From Lepas anatifera (taxonomy: Eukaryota > Arthropoda > Thecostraca > Lepadidae), in assembly GCA_034440635.1 (NCBI GenBank), contig JAOTON010001702.1, positions 1 through 64,000 of the forward strand: DNA of 64,000 bases, written 5' to 3'. Made by a program: the position numbers and the translations under genes. This document shows, piece by piece, positions 35,746 to 47,249 of the stretch; within the stretch, counting starts at the first letter, position 1, and the number at the start of each line of letters is the position of its first letter. Under the pieces are notes generated by a model. The model had not been told where the DNA came from. It was given only the letters and a program-made list of their open reading frames with translations, and did no database searches.

Positions 35746-35979
35746 TCGTGGCGTCCGCCGACCCCTTTACTACACGAGTGGACTGTATCGGTGATTGTGT
35801 CGGGTCGACGGGCGTGACATTGACCGCCAGCCAGCTAAGCCGAAAGCAGGCCGAGACAGAGCAAATGTGATGGCGAATCACTGTGCTGTGCGGCGCGGGA
35901 GGGGGGTGGTATGTCCAACCACAAGGAAAGGACACTACCACGAAATCTTTGGTTGGACACTGTCTTCGACTGATGCAAC
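35746..35979. other. Short unassigned spacer
   Basis: The sequence between the LINE remnant and the satellite shows no recognised feature. Confidence 0.4.
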
Positions 35980-37500
35980 TGTCGGCCACTCTGCCCAGAG
36001 CAGCCGTCAGAGCTCAGTGTTCAGACGGGGAAGCTGCTGCAGCTGAAGCCAATGTCGACCACTCTGCCCAGAGTAGCCGCCAAAGCTCAGCCGAGCTAGG
36101 AGCTTGCTGCGCACTGGCAGCCTCGGGATTGTCCCAACTGAGAAAATGCCAGTGACTCTGCCCAGAGCCCTGTCAAACCCCAGTTGAGACGCGGGAGTCA
36201 CTACAACTGAGCAAATGCCGGCCACTCTGCCCAGAGTAGCCGTCAAAGCTCAGCTGAGCCGGGAGCTTGCTGCGCACCGGCAGCCTCGGGATTGTCCCAA
36301 CTGAGAAAATGCCAGTGACTCTGCCCAGAGCCCTGTCAAACCCCAGTTGAGACGCGGGAGTCGCTACAACTGAGCAAATGCCGGCCACTCTGCCCAGAGT
36401 AGCCGTCAAAGCTCAGCTGAGCCGGGAGCTTGCTGCGCACTGGCAGCCTCGGGATTGTCCCAACTGAGAAAATGCCAGTGACTCTGCCCAGAGCCCTGTC
36501 AAACCCCAGTTGAGACGCGGGAGTCGCTACAACTGAGCAAATGCCGGCTACTCTGCCCAGAGTACCCGTCAAAGCTCAGCTGAGCCGGGAGCTTGCTGCG
36601 CACTGGCAGCCTCGGGATTGTCCCAACTGAGAAAATGCCAGTGACTCTGCCCAGAGCCCTGTCAAACCCCAGTTGAGACGCGGGAGTCGCTACAACTGCG
36701 CAAATGCCGGCCACTCTGCCCAGAGTGCCCGTCAAAGCTCAGCTGAGCCGGGAGCTTGCTGCGCACTGGCAGCCTCGGGATTGTCCCAACTGAGAAAATG
36801 CCAGTGACTCTGCCCAGAGCCCTGTCCAACCCCAGTTGAGACGCGGGAGTCGCTACAACTGAGCAAATGCCGGCCACTCTGCCCAGAGTAGCCGTCAAAG
36901 CTCAGCTGAGCCGGGAGCTTGCTGCGCACTGGCAGCCTCGGGATTGTCCCAACTGAGAAAATGCCAGTGACTCTGCCCAGAGCCCTGTCAAACCCCAGTT
37001 GAGACGCGGGAGTCGCTACAACTAAGCAAATGCCGGCCACTCTGCCCAGAGTACCCGTCAAAGCTCAGCTGAGCCGGGAGCTTGCTGCGCACTGGCAGCC
37101 TCGGGATTGTCCCAACTGAGAAAATGCCAGTGACTCTGCCCAGAGCCCTGTCAAACCCCAGTTGAGACGCGGGAGTCGCTACAACTGAGCAAATGCCGGC
37201 CACTCTGCCCAGAGTAGCCGTCAAAGCTCAGCTGAGCCGGGAGCTTGCTGCGCACTGGCAGCCTCGGGATTGTCCCAACTGAGAAAATGCCAGTGACTCT
37301 GCCCAGAGCCCTGTCAAACCCCAGTTGAGACGCGGGAGTCGCTACAACTGAGCAAATGCCGGCCACTCTGCCCAGAGTAGCCGTCAAAGCTCAGCTGAGC
37401 CGGGAGCTTGCTGCGCACTGGCAGCCTCGGGAGTTTTCTCGGCTGATCCGGAAGCTGGCGGCGCTGCCCAGCGCCGCAGCCACAGCTCAGCTGAGACGGG
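35980..37500. repeat. 163-bp satellite array, about 9 copies
   Basis: The marker CAGTTGAGACGCGGGAGTC appears at 36181, 36344 and at each 163 bp after that. Each unit holds CACTCTGCCCAGAGTA, the palindrome GCTCAGCTGAGC, CGGGAGCTTGCTGCGCAC and CTCGGGATTGTCCCAACTGA. Internal units are almost identical (a few substitutions such as GTAGCC/GTACCC). The first and last units are clearly diverged, the usual pattern where array edges escape homogenisation. Because 163 is not a multiple of three, the minus-strand 78-codon frames recurring at this spacing are not genes. Confidence 0.95.
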
Positions 37501-39114
37501 ACACAGCACCGCTTAAGCGATGGCTGGCTAAACCAGAAGGACGAGGTTGACCTCCCCAACCGTGCCGCGGCACCAACGACACAACTGGAAACCTAGCCGC
37601 CCGCTGGGTAATCCCTGACCAAAGGGCGCCGCTCTCGCCCGACCTGACCGCCGACTTAGCTGACAGAATTGGTATGTGCAGGTGTGAGGCAGGCTGATGG
37701 ATGTCTAACTGATGACACTGGCTCTGTTCTTCTCGAAGGTCTCCGTGTTCCGACCGTCACTGCACTGTATAATCACTCGCACGGTGTTCTGAATGTATTT
37801 CACTCTGAGCGCGCGAGCTGTGTCTGCCCGCTGGTCGTCTCTAGAAAATGCGTGCACACGCCGAGCGGACGAGAGAGAGAACCAGCGGGCACCACAGCTC
37901 AGGACAGACTGATGCTGCCGGGGGCATGCCTCACAGAGGACCTCTCCTTGCCCTCCGGCAACATCTCCCAAAACACAATAGCCTTCCGGCTCGTCGCCGG
38001 CCGGTCGGTCACACATACATCATGCTGACACGAGCACAAACGGTTTCAGCGATGGCGGGCCACAGACCAGCTATCCCAACAAAGCACAGCATTCCAAAGT
38101 CTATTTCCAATTTCGAAGGGTCGGATGCCCCCACCCAGGCCGCAAATACAGGTGCTCGCTCCGCTGCCACCGCCGTCACATCCGTCACCCAGCTCTGACG
38201 GCACTCTGTCTGCCGCCCATTGTTGCTGGAGTTCCGGCCAGGTCCTAACCACATTCCTCACGGCCCCATGGCTTTACTGCGGTAGCCACGGGGAGCCGAG
38301 GCAAACATGTGGCAGAGCGATGCCGTTACCTGGCCGGGCAAACACAGCGGGGGACAAAAGGGGACGGGGGCACACACCGGCGACGCCTCACTTCAGCACA
38401 GTCATAAGGGCGGAGTCCTCACGGGCCATGTCTAATTCGGCCTACACGCCACGGCAGGGGCGACGGATTTCAACCGGTGCCGCCATCAGCGTGGGTGGCC
38501 CGGTTGTCATGGTGACAGCGGCTCTGACTGCTCAGAGCCTGAGAACCCCGGTACAGTGCGCGCCCCCTCCTCCGTAACGATGGGGCTACCGCGCCCGCCA
38601 GCAATTACCCGCGGCCACTGGAAGGGTGACTGGCCGGACACGGCGGCGGAGACGAGCTGATAAGGGCCAGAAGGATTGCATGCATGAGATTTGTCGGTGA
38701 CAGTAGTAGTTTGTGAATCTTGTTACTATATTGTGCAAAGACGTTATAAATCGCCATGAAAACCTGAGCTTACGTTCATTGAAGTCTTGTATACAAATGG
38801 AGATGGAAATTGAGAGAAATGTTGCACGATGGACATGCCAGGAAGAAACATTCCGTGAGAAATGAAAGTGTTGGAACAGCGAGGAGGTGGGACGAAGAAA
38901 TTGAATTAGGGTGCAAAGTATAAGGTTAAGTGTGATTCTGATGGCTGAAGTTGTTGTCGAAATAAGTTTCTGTGTATAGAAATGTGTTTTGTGGTGTGTG
39001 CTGTTTTGTACTGTCTACGTTTCCTCTCTGACCTGGATAGGGAGACAGGCCACCTGCTCCTAATGTTCGCCGAACTGTATGTCTAGACTAGTCGAGACTA
39101 CCCTGCAATTCGGT
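37501..39114. other. GC-rich then AT-rich region without recognisable gene
   Basis: 37500-38680 is CpG-rich with overlapping open frames on both strands (37669-38028, 37848-38198 and 38125-38577 on +), none recognisable. 38680-39110 is AT-rich and non-coding. Confidence 0.35.
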
Positions 39115-39897
39115 AGTTGCGGTTTTGAACTCTGGTTGACTGCGCCGCCTGGTGTCGACCGGAGTGGATTTCCAAATGTGACATCATCTGCAATAGGGAG
39201 TACTTAACTCCAGGCGGTAGCTTTTTGGAAAAAATGTCATTGATGATGACTAGGAAGAGGGTCGGAGATAAAACACTACCCTGGGGTGTGCCCTGGTCTT
39301 GAGATGTCAGGTAAGAAAAGGTGGTGCCGCAGCGCACTTTAAATTTTGTGTCTCTGAGAAAGTTTTCAATGAGTCTAGCAAGGTGGCCATGGACTCCCAG
39401 TTTACAGAGTTTATACAAAAGGACGTCTTTTTGTACACGATCGAAGGCCGACTTGATATCTAAGAATGCATCAATTGTGACTTGCTTCTTGTAGAAGCCA
39501 TTTTGGACGTCACTGACCAGTTTGATCAGATTTTCTGTGGTGGCTCGCCCGCGCTGGAAACCCGATTGCAAAGCATCGAGTTTCTTTTCGAGAATTTCGT
39601 GAAGTCTTACGTTGACCATGCGCTCTACAAGCTTGCTAGCACAGCTAGTAAGCGAAATGGGGCGATAACCCTTAGGGTCTGTTTTTTTGCCAGGTTTTGG
39701 AATGGGAATGATGACACTCTCCCGCCACATAGTGGGGAACGAGTCGCTAAGAAACATGTTGTTAATGGCCGAGAGAAGATATTTTAGTGCTGTCTGGCTG
39801 AGGTGCCTGAAGAAAGAGTAGTGAATTTCATCCGGGCCCACTGCAGTGTTTCCACATTTGCTAATGGAGTAATTTAGTTCGGTCATTGTAAAAGGTA
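39115..39897 (-). mobile_element. I-type LINE, RT N-terminal half, truncated at both ends
   Basis: The minus-strand RT runs from 39897 (VPFTMTELNYSI) through NTAVGPDEIHYSF, MWRESVIIPIPKPGKK, YRPISLTSCASKLVERM, FQRGRATTENL, motif A TIDAFLDIKSAFDRV and motif B GTPQGSVLSPTLF. The FADD box is present only in a shifted frame, the open frame reading LLQMMSH in its place. It ends about 25 codons later. The part it lacks starts roughly where 30113-31220 resumes, allowing for about 90 missing codons. Its 5' edge falls exactly at the end of the dispersed repeat at 39898. Confidence 0.8.
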
Positions 39898-40170
39898 CAG
39901 TCCCCCGCAATTGAAATTGCCATAACTAGGCTCGACCAGTTTAGGATGGATATCTTGCATCCTATGGTGCCTATAGGTTTACAAACTGGTTCATCATGTG
40001 TATTTTTTCAAGAACTTTCCAGTGGTCACCATTATTTCCTAATCGGACATCTGGGTGAGAAAATATTACACAATTACTGATTTTGCTGCATTCTGACGGG
40101 GTAATCTTCAGCTGACTTGCCGCCGCCTCTGAGAATCCCTGACCCTCTCGCCCATACCTGGACCACGTGA
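39898..40170 (-). repeat. ~280-bp dispersed repeat, inverted copy of 47250-47536
   Basis: On the minus strand it runs from CACGTGRYCCAGGTATG through CCCGTCAGAATGCAGCAAAATC, GTAATATTTTCTCAC and GATTAGGAAATAATGG to TCAATTGCGGGGGACTGTAC. The 47250 copy has the same order on +. An A-tail or target duplication was not seen. The class is unknown. Confidence 0.75.
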
Positions 40171-40313
40171 CCTCACAGATGAATGGGCGGTTGGCATTGT
40201 GCCAGCTCATTCATCCCTCTCACAAATCTTGTGTCTGAGGGGCACTCGTATTGCAATTGCTCCCACTGTATTGCTGTGTGCTGGACAACTGGCGTCACTG
40301 ACCTGGGGCAATG

Positions 40314-40445
40314 CAGTGGCGGAACCACGAGTTGCTTTTTTGAGGGGGGGCAATATCCAATAAGATGGGCACAGATGGGGCAAACCATCGGAATATAGTT
40401 TGCTGCGGGGAAGCAAACGAATTTTCCTTCCTGGATCCGTCCTTG
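40314..40445 (+). mobile_element. MITE-like segment, CAGTGGCGGAACC start
   Basis: It begins CAGTGGCGGAACCACGAG and ends CCTTCCTGGATCCGTCC. The termini fit the hAT-like family, but flanking octamers do not match. Confidence 0.45.
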
Positions 40446-40617
40446 TGCTTGGGTTGCGAAACATGCAAGCTGTCACTGGCTGCCGGGGCTTCCCTCACCT
40501 GCATGTTTATTTAGAGAGGATTCTGGTAAAACGGCTGGTACAGTGATACAACTTTGTTTGGAGGTTACATTAAAATCATATTTTCAGATACTCGTCAAAA
40601 GAGGGGACAGTTGGAGC

Positions 40618-40886
40618 CATAGGTGGATCCAGGGGTAAGGGAATGCAGGTCCCCCTCATTGACCCTCGGCGTCCCTAAAATGATCACAACATTCCTCTAA
40701 GCGGTCGATAGCGCTTCCTGAAATGTCCCTTCCACCCCTCCCCCAGGATGCGAAAATCGGCACCCCACGATAGGATTTGGCACCCACCTGAAAGCTTTTG
40801 CCGGCCAAAAGTGGCACCCACTTGGTACGGATGGCGTCCCACCCCCCGGCAAGGTGACCCCCATCGTCGATCCTGGATCCCCTATG
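40618..40886 (+). mobile_element. GGCGCC-family hAT-like MITE
   Basis: The left end is CATAGGTGGATCCAGG and the right end CCTGGATCCCCTATG. The flanks GTTGGAGC and GTGGGGGC agree at 6 of 8 positions, as expected of an aged target duplication. The interior (AAATCGGCACCCCACGATAG, TTTTGCCGGCC) matches 3290-3440. Confidence 0.65.
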
Positions 40887-41689
40887 GTGGGGGCAGGCCC
40901 CCAATTTTCATTAAACATCCCGATTTAAGAAACAATGGGAAAATCGGACATTGTGTGGACAGTATTTTGCGAAGGTCACAAGAAGCCTGGACCTGACGAG
41001 GTTTTGTTTTTAGAAGGAACATTTTCTTGTCAAGGGTGACGATTCACTGGCTCTATCACTGTTCGTCGGTGGCGGTGATTATTTATTATGGGTCAATTGT
41101 TTCAAACTAAATGGGCTTAATTCCGTCCACAGAAAATTTTAAAATTTCCAGCTTGAGAACCTTTGTAGAGCCTATTTCTCGGGAGCATAAAACTCTGCCC
41201 TCGCTTGAATAAAATAACGCAGCCGTCCCCTCTCAACGAACGGCAACCATTGATTTAACTGGGGAGGATGGAGTTTCCATGAACTGGCCTCTAGACTGAT
41301 ATCACACGGTGCAAGCTTGGCATAGTGTTTGCGATAGTCTCTAATAAAAATTGTTGGAGTTAGACGACGCTCTAGCTCTCAAAGTTATACGGCGTTACCG
41401 ACTCTCAGCCTGTAAGAAGGGATTTGGTGCATCTGATCAGCGTACCTATTCAGAGAATCTACCGCGACATGAACCCAAGGAGATGAACCCGGGGGAGCTG
41501 AGCCAGGGAATTAGCGCTAGGTTTCTTGCGGCCTTTTGGCAGCAACCTCACTTGTCGGAAGGATACGATAATATTTTATGCTGAAAATATTAGCTATTTT
41601 TTAGCAGTATTACAAAGGCATAGAAGCCTATGTAGCAGCTTTAGCGGCAATAGTGATCGTTGTTGTGCGTATCATTAGCGTTATATTGG
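40887..41689. other. No recognisable gene
   Basis: Unmatched frames only (41351-41584 on +). Confidence 0.4.
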
Positions 41690-42148
41690 TCCGTGATGGA
41701 TCTAGGCGGTAGTTTTGGTGGAACAAACAAAAATCGAAACGCAAGAAAAAAACGTCACGCAGTGAAAGATTTTGCAACAATCTAACTAGCCGGCAGGTTG
41801 GGGAGGCGGGGAGTGGGGAGTAAATATAAGTCGAAAAGCAAAACAAACAGGCGTCACTGGGTGAAATATGTGGCCACAAAATACTTGCTTTTGATATCCA
41901 AGGATCATTCAACCAAATACGATTTTAAATATCAAGAGGACCAGGCTCCAATATTCACACTGAAGTTGACTGGTTCTGTTTGAAAATGATTTCTTCAGTT
42001 AAAGCACCGACACCTTGCTTATGAACTTAAAAGTAGCCGGGGAAAAGGTCGACAGCTTGGGGGAGGGGGATAACATTATGGTTTTGCTCCGAGCTGTTTC
42101 ATTCGGGGAGAAATACGTATTGTCCCCCTCCCCTTGGGTTCTCCATTA
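41690..42148 (+). mobile_element. hAT-like MITE, long copy of the 12204 family
   Basis: It starts near CGTGATGGATCTAGG and includes AACGTCACGCAGTGAAA, a second GGCGTCACTGGGTGAAA block, CACACTGAAGTTGACTGG and AAAGCACCGACACCTTGCTTA. The 3' tract is GGTCGACAGCTTGGGGGAGG, ending CCCCTTGGGTTCTCCATTAG. The termini are eroded and no target duplication is visible. Confidence 0.65.
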
Positions 42149-42359
42149 GAACTGGGTGCTGTTTGAGGGGTCTCGTTGCCACGTGCGACCACCGAGGGTA
42201 AAAGGGCAGTGAAATGTGAATGTTTCTCTGATGAAATTCACCAACTTGAGAGCTACTACTCTTCGAAATTTAGCGCGACATTGGTTCCAGCTATTATTTC
42301 TGGTAAAAGTTTTCGATGTGTCGCTGAAATGAAAATATTTTAGGATATATATTGTTTAC

Positions 42360-42387
42360 ATATTCTGGTTGGGCGAAACCAGAATAT
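42360..42387. repeat. 11-bp perfect hairpin
   Basis: ATATTCTGGTT (42360-42370) and AACCAGAATAT (42377-42387) pair around a 6-base loop. Confidence 0.7.
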
Positions 42388-42399
42388 TACCCGGGGCAC

Positions 42400-42760
42400 C
42401 TTTTACCAAAGCTTACCTTTGGCGGACGCGGGGGGGCATTCCGGCCGTGGCCCCCCAAAGCGCTGGCGGGGGCCAAACTATTTTTCCCCCAAACGCCGGA
42501 GAAATTTTTGAAAAAAGGTGTTTCCACTAGGCATGTAGAGCAAAAAATCTTTTTCCCACCCTCCCTCCCTCCCTCCCCCGAGAGCGATCATGCACTTGGA
42601 GAGGTAGCTTATACTAGGTCTGTCGAGCACTGAAAAAAGGTGTTTACACTAGGTCTGTAGAGCAAAAAAATCTTCGCTCCCACCCCCCCCAGGAGGACAG
42701 GTAGACATGGATTTGCCCCCCCCAAAAAAAAAACTCGGGTCTGCATACGCCCCTGAAGCC
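42400..42760. mobile_element. Transposon-like block with internal duplication
   Basis: Segments with GGTGTTTNCACTAGG and TGTAGAGCAAAAAATCTT occur at about 42511 and 42633. The block has C/G homopolymer tracts and ends near GCATACGCCCCTG, a terminus style seen in hAT-like MITEs. It is non-coding. Confidence 0.4.
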
Positions 42761-43140
42761 TACGCTGCTCCCTTGACCTGAGAGGGCATATTACCAACAA
42801 GACTAAAATTGGACTGGGAACGAGTGTTAAGCTGGACTGATTCGGGTTCAGCCCGAGATATTATTACCAGTATATTGTTTTGGGATTTCATTGAGTTTAA
42901 ATCTTAAGCCTCGATAATTTTTTGAGAACTCCCGCAGCCTAATATTGAGCCCCTTGGGCTAAAGGGTGTTTTAAGCTCTTGCAATCTTTCGAAAGCCTAG
43001 CTGGCTCAGAGAGGCCCCTGGCTATTGTGCATCCTTAGCTGCCATCTCAACTTAACGTATCTGCATTTGGTTTTGGTCGCCCGGAAAGAAGCACATAAGC
43101 ATTTATCACTAACTTTATACGGTATTGAACGTAATATATA
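42761..43140. other. No recognisable gene
   Basis: AT-rich sequence without a recognised feature. Confidence 0.4.
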
Positions 43141-43318
43141 ATTTTTGGGGCTTATCGATCACCAACTGCCAGTGTCATATGACATCACCAACTCTTACTG
43201 TTGAAAAGATATCCCGGGAGCCAGCTTGCTCCTTGTTCAGGGAAACCGCCGGACCTTGAACCCGGCCCGGGTCGGTTGGGTGGAATTTAGCTACGCTGAC
43301 CACTCAACTACAACATCT
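43141..43318 (-). mobile_element. tRNA-derived SINE, copy 2
   Basis: On the minus strand: A-box-like AGTGGTCAGCGTAGCTAA, B-box GGGTTCAAGGTCC, body AGAGTTGGTGATGTCATATG, tail TGGCAGTTGGTGATCGATAAG. This matches 10700-10874 from head to tail at nearly the same length. Confidence 0.75.
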
Positions 43319-43665
43319 CTAGCATTTAATTGAAGTTGAAGACATCCCTCTATCTGAATACTGATTTATGCAAATCAGGGTATATTTGAATGTAAGCTGA
43401 TGACCATTGTTGGTTGGCAGCCCCTACCAATGGTCCCCAGCCTTTGGAATTGTTCCCTAACTGGCAAACAGTACCCCTCTAGCTCGAAATACCTGAAGGC
43501 CTTTCCCGTTTGGCAAGGGCTAATGTGACCTTTGATGAAGGTCGTTATGAGCACATAACCAGGCAAGCAAGGGCACGGTAGGAAACCGAAGAGCCTAATA
43601 AAGAAAACAATAGCTCTTTTTCGATTCATGTAATGTTCCCCTTGTGCCCATCTCCCAGCAACATG

Positions 43666-43714
43666 AGAGTTGGCGACACCATACAGCCACAACAGTCGGT
43701 GTGTGTAAAACCCC
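43666..43714 (+). mobile_element. SINE fragment, copy 3
   Basis: AGAGTTGGCGACACCATA and CAGTCGGTG...CCCC correspond to the tail half of the 10700 family. Confidence 0.5.
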
Positions 43715-44949
43715 GAAGCTGCTTCGAACCCATTTTCTTCCTTTGTCCCTGAAAAATGTGAAAACAAGCAAGACCTGAATGTTTGTATTTCACCCTGGAC
43801 ACATGAGCAACAAGAAAACAGTGAATAAAATTCAGGCAGAATATTTGCTCCTAATTTCGAAACATTTCAAATAAATATGAGGATTCAGTACTTGCAAGTC
43901 GATAGTTTTAGTCATTTGTAGTGTAGTGGCAGGTTTCAACTCATTACCTCATGCATTTATCTACTATTTTTTGTGATTGAGACCCTATTAGCCAAACGGC
44001 ACTTTTTCATGCTCCCTTCGTGTTCTTCATAAGGAGTTTTAGCGACCTAGCGTTCTTGAATTGTAGCAAAATATGTTAATCATTTTCATTTTAACCATTT
44101 TCCGGTTCATAAGTCCTGATTACCATATAATAAAGAAATATTTATTTATTCATTTTGCAGCACAATGGTGACAATACTATCAGCATAATTCACAACAGGA
44201 ACAGACACCCATGGAACAGGCATATATGTTAAACCTGATAACAATTTGAATTCAAACTGACCCAACAACCCCAGGCCATTCCATTAATAAGCTAAGCGGG
44301 AAATATAAAGGAAAACATATGCCCATATACATAATTTTAATCGCCTTGGTGCTCTTCTCGGGCCCCATCTTCATTTTTGGCGAGTTATTCGGAGCCGATT
44401 TTAATGAGAGACTAATCGACTTACACCAATTTATGGTTATCAACCTGACAACTTATAACTGTAAATTGATAACAGTTCAGGTGAGGTGAACGAGTTTTGA
44501 CGTGATTTCCATGCCCATGTGGGGCAATTTTGTTATTCTTAGATAAGGATGACAAAGCAAGGGAAAAACGCGACTCCTATAGCAGGCCTAGGTCGAGTTT
44601 CCTTCTCATTCAAAAGCTCCTCGCAATAAAAGTTGCCCAGATATCGTCTAGTTATTTTGAGACCACGTCAATAATGACGCTACCAGGGATTACCGAAGGC
44701 CATAGTTTCGAGCTTGTTTGTGCTCATATCTTTAGAATAAGACGGCAAGGAGCTTTCAGTGTCATTCCTATTTTTCGTATCACCTTTGCCTCCTGAGTTA
44801 ACAGGGGGAAGGGAGATGGACTGACGCCCCACGTCGCAGTGGGTGCGAAAAGAGGCCAGGTGGTGTCTGGTTGACATAATTGGCTTTTCCCATTATTATC
44901 CCTTGCACCTGACTGGATTCAGCCAAATCAAAAATTTCTTGGCGTCGTC
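43715..44949. other. No recognisable gene
   Basis: AT-rich, with no family recognised. A frame at 44530-44796 (+) is unmatched. Confidence 0.4.
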
Positions 44950-44953
44950 TTCA

Positions 44954-46944
44954 CCCTCGCTACAGAGGCGGGGGGGGTCTGAGAACCCTCCCTCAGGTTT
45001 TTTCCAACTGTGCACAAAAATGCCGGCGCGAAGCTCCGCCGTACCTGGCGCATCCTATCCGTAATTAACTCTTCAACATTTTCTAGAATTTTACGGTTGC
45101 ACCATCTCAGGTCAGGTCAACAGTGCAGGTCAAGTTACCTCAACTCCAAAAAGTTTAAGATTTCATGAGTAAGAACGGTGTGAATTTGTCTTCTTAAAAC
45201 TCATATCACATAAAAGCCCCATCAAATAGTGCAAAATATATTCCGTGATTTTACATATCGATGGCCTAGGATCAAATACAGATCATGACCTCTCCATTGG
45301 AAATGCATGGGAAACGAAAATTGAGGGAAATGGTTTTATTTCTGTTGATATGGAGTTGAATACCTTCGCATTCTCCAAATCGTAGTAGCTTAAGCCTCTC
45401 CCCAGGGTAATGCTGCAAGTTTGGACCCGTGATCTCTGAGAGGTCATCTTGAATTACTTAATCCGCGCCCCAGTGGGCCTCCGAGCCATCTTTGCCCGGG
45501 TGGGAGGGAAGGTTTTTGAACACCCCTCGAACTTGGCCTCTATGTGGGACAGCGAAAAAAGCGAACGCTGTTGGATAGTTCATACAAATTCATGACGAAA
45601 ATATATTGTCACTTTTTGGCTCAGGTCAATTTTAAGGTCATGACAGGTCAAAGAAAGTTGGATTTTGAGTAGAGTTTTTGGGATCTAGCGTCTGACGGAG
45701 TTGAGTGAGAAAAATTTTTAGACACCATTCGCTTCCTCTCGTCACGGAAAATCGAATGATGAATCAAATCGGAAAATCGAACGAACTAGGTCAAAACCTA
45801 AATATGATCTGACCTCAGCTCAGGGTCACTTTTTAACCTAGCATAGTCAATATGCAATCAATCGACTCGCAATAGCAATCTGAATGCAATGATATCAAAA
45901 TAAAAGCTGGATCATTTCATGCAAAGTTATTGACATAAGTCTGAAAACTACTTAAAACTACTTAAATAGCCCCAGATGACCTCTCCGTGGTCGCAGGTCA
46001 AAATTTGCAACATGAGCCTGGAAAGGGTCCCAGGATACTAGGATTTGGGAGAATATTGAGGTTTTCTCAGCTGTTGAGTACACAAATACAGCCCAATTTC
46101 TGCTTTCCCATGTATTTACAATATCGAGGTCATGGTCCGTAGTTGACCTTAGGTCATCGATATGAAAAATCTCGGAATATATGTTGTAGCACTCGTTGGG
46201 CCCATTATATGGAATAAGTTTTAATTCGATAAATTTACCCATTTCTTACTTATGCCACTCCATACCATATTTGGAGGTGAGGTCACCTGCACTGGTGACC
46301 TGACCTGAGATGACCCAACCTTAAAATATTTGGAAAGAGTTGCGTAATTAATTAAAGATAAAGGGTGTCAAGTGCGGCGGCGCGAAGCGCCGCCGTTTTT
46401 TCGTGCCGCCGGAAAACACCCGAGGGGGTGTTTAAACACCTTCCGCCGGGGCGAGGTTTAAACAGGTGGACTTGGTCAATAATTTTGCAGGAAATTATGA
46501 CTAAGTTTTTATTTTGATACAATTACGTTAGGATTGTTATTTCAAGTTGATTGATATGCATATTGATTATGCTAGATCAGATGAAGACCTTGACCTAACT
46601 TTAGGTCACGTTACTTTTATGTTTTCATGTAGTATAGTTATATTATACATGGTTCGATTTTCCGTAAAAAGAGGAGGCGAATGGCGCCATACAGGTTTAT
46701 ACTAACTGAATTCAGTCAGATGATAGGCCCCAGAAACTCCTATACACCCTATCACATTTTTTGACCTGTCATGACCTAAATATTGACCTGAGACAAAAGT
46801 GACTAATTTAGTTTCGAGATAAATTCTTGTGAGCTATCTACCAGTGTTCGCGTTTTTTTCGCTATCCTGCATAGGAGCCGGATTCGAGGGGAAGTGTTCT
46901 CCCCAACAGGGGAAGATGGCTCGGAGACCCACCGGGGCGGGTGT
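44954..46944 (+). mobile_element. TTAA-type element, copy B, interrupted by copy C
   Basis: The left end CCCTCGCTACAGAGGCGG follows a decayed TTCA. The right end CCACCGGGGCGGGTG precedes TTAA at 46945-46948. Homologous landmarks in order with copy E (56299-57310) are the AAAATGCCGGCGCGAAGC hairpin region, TCTCAGGTCAGGTCA, GCATGGGAAACG, and TTTTCGCTATCC.GCATAGGAGCC near the right end. Without the insert it is about 990 bp, matching its relatives. No transposase is encoded. Confidence 0.65.
45462..46457 (-). mobile_element. TTAA-type element, copy C, nested and inverted in copy B
   Basis: TTAA lies on both sides (45458-45461 and 46458-46461). Termini are TCCGCGCCCCAGTGG on one side and, inverted, ACCTCGCCCCGGCGG on the other. 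The GGCGGCGCGAAGCGCCGCC hairpin lies near 46377-46395. Joining 45457 to 46462 through one TTAA restores colinearity with copy E (TCATCT...AAGCAGG...TTTTGCAGGAAAT), which demonstrates a precise insertion. Confidence 0.75.
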
Positions 46945-46948
46945 TTAA

Positions 46949-47249
46949 TAACAAAAATTCGGCCATAGGGTGCCGTTTTAAGCCCCATGAACTCTAATTC
47001 ACCCGAATGAATATTTCAGCAGTGATACTATGAGCCCTATGAGGCTGGAAACATTGTTTGAAGTCATAACTCAGACATACCCAGTCTTGGACTCTCGTGC
47101 CCAGGCGCCTCGGTCACTGGACGGACCGCCTGGGACTCTAGACACCTGCTAGACAGTACTGATCACCTTGGTTCAAAACACTGTGCCCCCTGCGCGCCAC
47201 ACACTACTTACTACGTGTGACCTTGCACCTGTCGTTGTAAACACGTAGT
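46949..47249. other. No recognisable gene
   Basis: Short spacer without a supported feature. Confidence 0.4.

Noticed and set aside
36007..37559. Series of nearly identical 78-codon minus-strand frames
   Set aside because: They recur at 163 bp, which is not a multiple of three, and are identical because the satellite units are. No start context or family.
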